Below are positions 12,813 to 15,093 of a stretch of 15,093 nt of DNA, in pieces. Position 1 is the first letter of the stretch; every line of letters begins with the position of its first letter. Source of the DNA: an uncultured Pseudomonadota bacterium. Lineage in GTDB: Bacteria; Myxococcota_A; Polyangia; HGW-17. The notes beneath the pieces were generated by a model. That model worked only from the letters and a program-made list of their open reading frames with translations, had not been told where the DNA came from and did no database searches. The position numbers and the translations under genes are program-made. The stretch spans positions 1 through 15,093 of the forward strand of contig CALKWH010000060.1 in NCBI GenBank assembly GCA_938004375.1. Direction: 5' to 3'.

Positions 12813-14706
12813 ACTGTACGAGCACGGGGGTCTGCGAGTTGGTGGTGGTGCCGTCGCCGAGCTGACCGTCGGAGTTGAGGCCCCAGCAATAGAGGGTGGA
12901 GGCGGTGGTGGCCGCGCAGGTGTGGGTGTCCCCGGCGGAGAGCTCCGCCACGTCGGACAGGCCGGGCACCGTCACCGGGAGCAGGCGGGTGACGATGGTG
13001 CCGTCGCCGAGCTGGCCGTCGTCGTTGTAGCCCCAGCAGCGGGCGGAGCCGTCTCCGAGGCGCGCGCAGGTGAAGGCCGAGCCGCAGGAGACGGACGAGG
13101 CGGAGTTTACGTTATAGACCGTGACGAAGAGTGGACGACTGTCGGCGGTGGTGCCGTCGCCGCACTCCCCCAGGTTGTTGCGGCCCCAGCAGGCGATGGC
13201 GCCGCCGGCCCGCACGGCGCAGGCGTGGGTGCGTCCCACCGAGATCGACCGGGCGTCCACGAGGCCGGTCACGGTCACGGGGGTGGAGGAGATGCCGCCG
13301 GCGGCGCCGTCGCCGAGCTGGCCATAGTCGTCGACCCCCCAGCAGCGCACGGTGCCGTCCGCCAGGAGGGCGCAGGTGGAGAAGTCCCCCGCCGAGACGT
13401 CCAAGGCGTCGGCGATCTGCAGCACGGCGGTGGGCAGGGCCCGGAGGGTGGTGGTGCCGTCGCCGAGCTGGCCGCCGTAGTTGTCGCCCCAGCAGCGCAC
13501 GGTGCCGTCCAGGAGCAGCGCGCAGGTGTGGGAGAGGCCGGCGGAGACGGACCAGGCGGTCAGGGGGCCGAACACCTGGACCGGCGTGGCCTGGTTGGTG
13601 CCGCTCAGGTCGCCGAGCTGGTATTCGCCGTTGTAACCCCAGCACCAGACCGAGTCGTCGGCGAGGACCGCGCAGGCGTGAAAAGCGCCGGTCGAGATCT
13701 GGCGCACGTCGAGGAGCCCCGTCACCGGGACTGGCGCGATCGACGAGGTGGTGGTGCCGTCGCCGAGCTGGCCGTAGTCGTTGGCGCCCCAGCACCAGAC
13801 GGCGCCGTCCGGACCGACGGCGCAGGTGTGTCGGTCGCCGGTCGCGATGCCGCTCCAGTTGAAGCACGCGCCCGTGTCCAGGGTGCAGTCGGCCCGACAG
13901 AACAGGGTCCCGGTGGCGAACCCGAGGGTCTGACAGGACTGGCCGCCGAGCTCGGCGCCGTCGCAGGTCTCGCCCCACGTGCCCTGGATGACGCCGTCGC
14001 CGCAGCGGCCGGCTTCCTCGCAGCCGGCCAGGTCGAAGTCACAGTCGTCGCCGCAGGCCAGAGAGCCCCCGTGATAGCCCAGGGTCAGGCAGGACTGACC
14101 GTCGAGGGCGACGCCGTCGCAGGTCTCGCCCCAGGCGTCCTGGATGATGCCGTCGCCACAATAGATGCCTTGCTCGCAGCCGGAGGTGTCGAAGTCGCAG
14201 TCCATGCCGCAGGCGAGCGCGCCGCCATAGAAGCCCAGGGAGGCGCAGTCGGCCCCGCCGAGGGCGTCGCCGTCGCAGGCTTCACCCCAGGCGTCCTGGA
14301 TGACGCCGTCCCCGCAGCGCCCGACCGCTTCACAGCCGGAAGTGTCGTATTTGCAGTCGGCGTCACATGTGAGCTCGCCGCCGTGATAGCCCAGATCTCC
14401 ACAGGTCTGACCGCCGAGCTCCTCGCCGTCGCAGTCCTCGCGCCAGGTCGGCTGGAGGACGCCGTCGCCGCACCGGCCCTCGGCCAGGCAGGGGGCTATA
14501 TCCAAAGTACAAGACGCGGTGCACGCCAACTCCCCGCCGTGGTAGCCCAGGGACTGGCAGGACTGCCCCGCGAAGTCCGTGGTGTCGCATTGCTCTCCGA
14601 GGCTCAGGCTCACCTCGTCATCGCCGCACCGGGATTCGGCCTTGACCTTGAAGTCACATCCGGTGGTATAAACCAACATGATAAATAATAAAATGATACG
14701 TTTCAT
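12811..14706 (-). CDS. Lipoprotein with five Cys-rich repeats and a seven-blade RCC1 beta-propeller
   Basis: A 631-residue lipoprotein. The start chosen is ATG at 14706, preceded by GGGGAA, because it places a clean signal peptide ending TTGC (Cys17, then Asp18); an in-frame ATG at 14772 would add 22 residues without purpose. The threonine at -3 of the lipobox is unusual. Residues 27-281 hold five six-cysteine repeats (CGDGVIQ, then CDG, LGGQSC, LGYHGG, C, C-x3-D-x3-C) of the type seen in the SBBP lipoprotein. Residues 282-631 hold seven RCC1 units with the signature CWGxNxxGQLGDGT. Eukaryotic RCC1 is a GTPase exchange factor; bacterial secreted versions are better viewed as binding propellers. 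The ligand is unknown. Confidence 0.87.
   Translation of the reverse strand: MKRIILLFIMLVYTTGCDFKVKAESRCGDDEVSLSLGEQCDTTDFAGQSCQSLGYHGGELACTASCTLDIAPCLAEGRCGDGVLQPTWREDCDGEELGGQTCGDLGYHGGELTCDADCKYDTSGCEAVGRCGDGVIQDAWGEACDGDALGGADCASLGFYGGALACGMDCDFDTSGCEQGIYCGDGIIQDAWGETCDGVALDGQSCLTLGYHGGSLACGDDCDFDLAGCEEAGRCGDGVIQGTWGETCDGAELGGQSCQTLGFATGTLFCRADCTLDTGACFNWSGIATGDRHTCAVGPDGAVWCWGANDYGQLGDGTTTSSIAPVPVTGLLDVRQISTGAFHACAVLADDSVWCWGYNGEYQLGDLSGTNQATPVQVFGPLTAWSVSAGLSHTCALLLDGTVRCWGDNYGGQLGDGTTTLRALPTAVLQIADALDVSAGDFSTCALLADGTVRCWGVDDYGQLGDGAAGGISSTPVTVTGLVDARSISVGRTHACAVRAGGAIACWGRNNLGECGDGTTADSRPLFVTVYNVNSASSVSCGSAFTCARLGDGSARCWGYNDDGQLGDGTIVTRLLPVTVPGLSDVAELSAGDTHTCAATTASTLYCWGLNSDGQLGDGTTTNSQTPVLVQ
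12841..13774 (-). repeat. Intragenic DNA repeats in RCC1 blades
   Basis: A 28-base stretch (plus strand GGTGGTGGTGCCGTCGCC...) is identical at 13447-13474 and 13747-13774, exactly 300 bases apart, which is two blades. The first 24 bases recur at 12841-12864. They encode the QLGDGTTT core of the blades. Confidence 0.85.
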
Positions 14707-14762
14707 GGACTTCCCCGTGCGACCTGCGAGGCCGGGTTCGTGAAGCGTACGAAAGAGGACCC

Positions 14763-14791
14763 AAGTTGACATGAAACGCCCGGACAGTCAA
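14763..14791 (-). promoter_or_regulatory. Candidate promoter for the RCC1 lipoprotein
   Basis: Minus strand TTGACT at 14791-14786, a 17-base spacer and CAACTT at 14768-14763. The -35 box is good and the -10 box is weak. Plus-strand TTGACA at 14844-14849 faces the other way, and CCATTGAC is present in both orientations (14787-14794 and 14841-14848). Confidence 0.35.
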
Positions 14792-14843
14792 TGGGGACGC
14801 CGCCCGTCGCAACGCCCGTCGCAGCCGAAGGCGCACATTTCCA

Positions 14844-14907
14844 TTGACAAGGCGCGGAAGATCGGTGACTGATACATCGGTCTAGTCGTCGTTGGAATCT
14901 ATCCAAC
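14844..14907 (+). promoter_or_regulatory. Candidate -35 box and dyad upstream of the ASKHA gene
   Basis: A consensus TTGACA at 14844-14849, but no good -10 box at 16-18 bp. GTTGGA at 14891-14896 and TCCAAC at 14902-14907 form a perfect 6-bp inverted repeat around ATCTA. It extends outward to CGT and ACG with one bulge. It could be an operator or a leader hairpin. Confidence 0.3.
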
Positions 14908-14925
14908 ACGCCCCCATGGTGTAAA

Positions 14926-15093
14926 ATGTCTTTAAAAAACAAATATATTGGAATCGATATTGGCGCGGAGACGATGAAACTGGTGGTTCTCGAGGACGCC
15001 AGTGATGGTCTGAAATGGACGACTAGTACAGTCCTCGAACACGGGGGCGACCCCCGGGGGACATTGTTGCGAGAGACAAAAAAACTCGGGGAG
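14926..15093 (+). CDS. N terminus of an ASKHA-type ATPase, possibly BadF/BcrA/HgdC-like activase (partial)
   Basis: The first 56 codons of a gene that runs off the right edge. The segment YIGIDIGAETMKLVVLED at 7-24 is the phosphate-1 loop of the actin/Hsp70/sugar-kinase superfamily, with Asp11 and the DIG-x-T-x-K pattern. This form is common in CoA-dehydratase activases (BadF/BadG/BcrA/BcrD and HgdC), ATP-driven electron donors to Fe-S enzymes. With only the first motif visible, other ASKHA proteins remain possible. The ATG at 14926 has no clear Shine-Dalgarno and directly follows a two-codon ATG GTG TAA. The frame is open to the end of the window. Confidence 0.6.
   Translation, partial: MSLKNKYIGIDIGAETMKLVVLEDASDGLKWTTSTVLEHGGDPRGTLLRETKKLGE

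Larger units (their letters stand above)
14707..14925. other. Divergent intergenic region between RCC1 lipoprotein and ASKHA gene
   Basis: 219 bases with no gene. It holds the candidate minus-strand promoter, a 12-bp tandem duplication containing CGCCCGTCGCA (14801-14811 and 14813-14823), a candidate plus-strand -35 box, and a dyad next to the start of the downstream gene. The rightmost part becomes AT-richer. Confidence 0.7.

Noticed and set aside
12922..14688. 588-codon plus-strand frame opposite the RCC1 lipoprotein
   Set aside because: It is an Ala/Gly/Val-rich mirror of the Cys-rich and RCC1 repeats, without a plausible start or domain.

Overview
The window is a GC-rich bacterial contig end of about 15 kb, with codon positions so GC-biased that long open frames run antisense to the real genes. 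The gene content suggests a myxobacterium-like or Bradymonadales-like member of the old Deltaproteobacteria. The clues are lipoproteins with asparagine-rich (NNV)n linkers, Cys-rich CGDG...CDG...C repeats, and SBBP and RCC1 propellers. This assignment is inference from protein style, not from a marker gene. The first 46 bases are not biological: they match the 3' part of the Illumina TruSeq P5 adapter. The contig is therefore probably an untrimmed draft or metagenome assembly.

Layout. (a) 47-2175, minus strand: a secreted endonuclease/exonuclease/phosphatase-fold lipoprotein followed 9 nt later by a membrane M48 metallopeptidase cut off at the contig end. (b) 2359-4944, plus strand: a spermidine-synthase-like SAM methyltransferase, a NifU C-terminal-domain Fe-S protein with a structured leader, and RarA with an extra C-terminal winged-helix-like segment. 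(c) 4945-5384: a non-coding stretch with a GC-rich hairpin, a degenerate tandem repeat and two matched dyads just before a TetR regulator (5385-6149). (d) 6231-8186: a lipoprotein with five Cys-rich repeats and a seven-blade SBBP-type propeller. (e) 8208-8672, minus strand: an outer-membrane beta-barrel-like gene without a signal peptide. (f) 8761-10816, plus strand: two tandem paralogous lipoproteins sharing a hydrolase-like domain but carrying different stalks. (g) 10835-12661, minus strand: TypA/BipA. (h) 12811-14706, minus strand: a lipoprotein with five Cys-rich repeats and a seven-blade RCC1 propeller. (i) 14926 to the end: the first 56 codons of an ASKHA-type ATPase, possibly a BadF/BcrA-like activase.

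The housekeeping genes (nfu-like, rarA, typA) are interleaved with five secreted lipoproteins built on one plan: lipobox, Asp at +2, a spacer made of either (NNV)n or Cys-rich repeats, then an extracytoplasmic effector or binding domain. The clearest evidence that the spacers are interchangeable is the 8761/9998 pair, where the same domain sits on each of the two spacer types. That modular display scheme and the shared GH[TS]S-containing domain are the best candidates for something undescribed. No CRISPR, tRNA, rRNA or insertion sequence was recognised.
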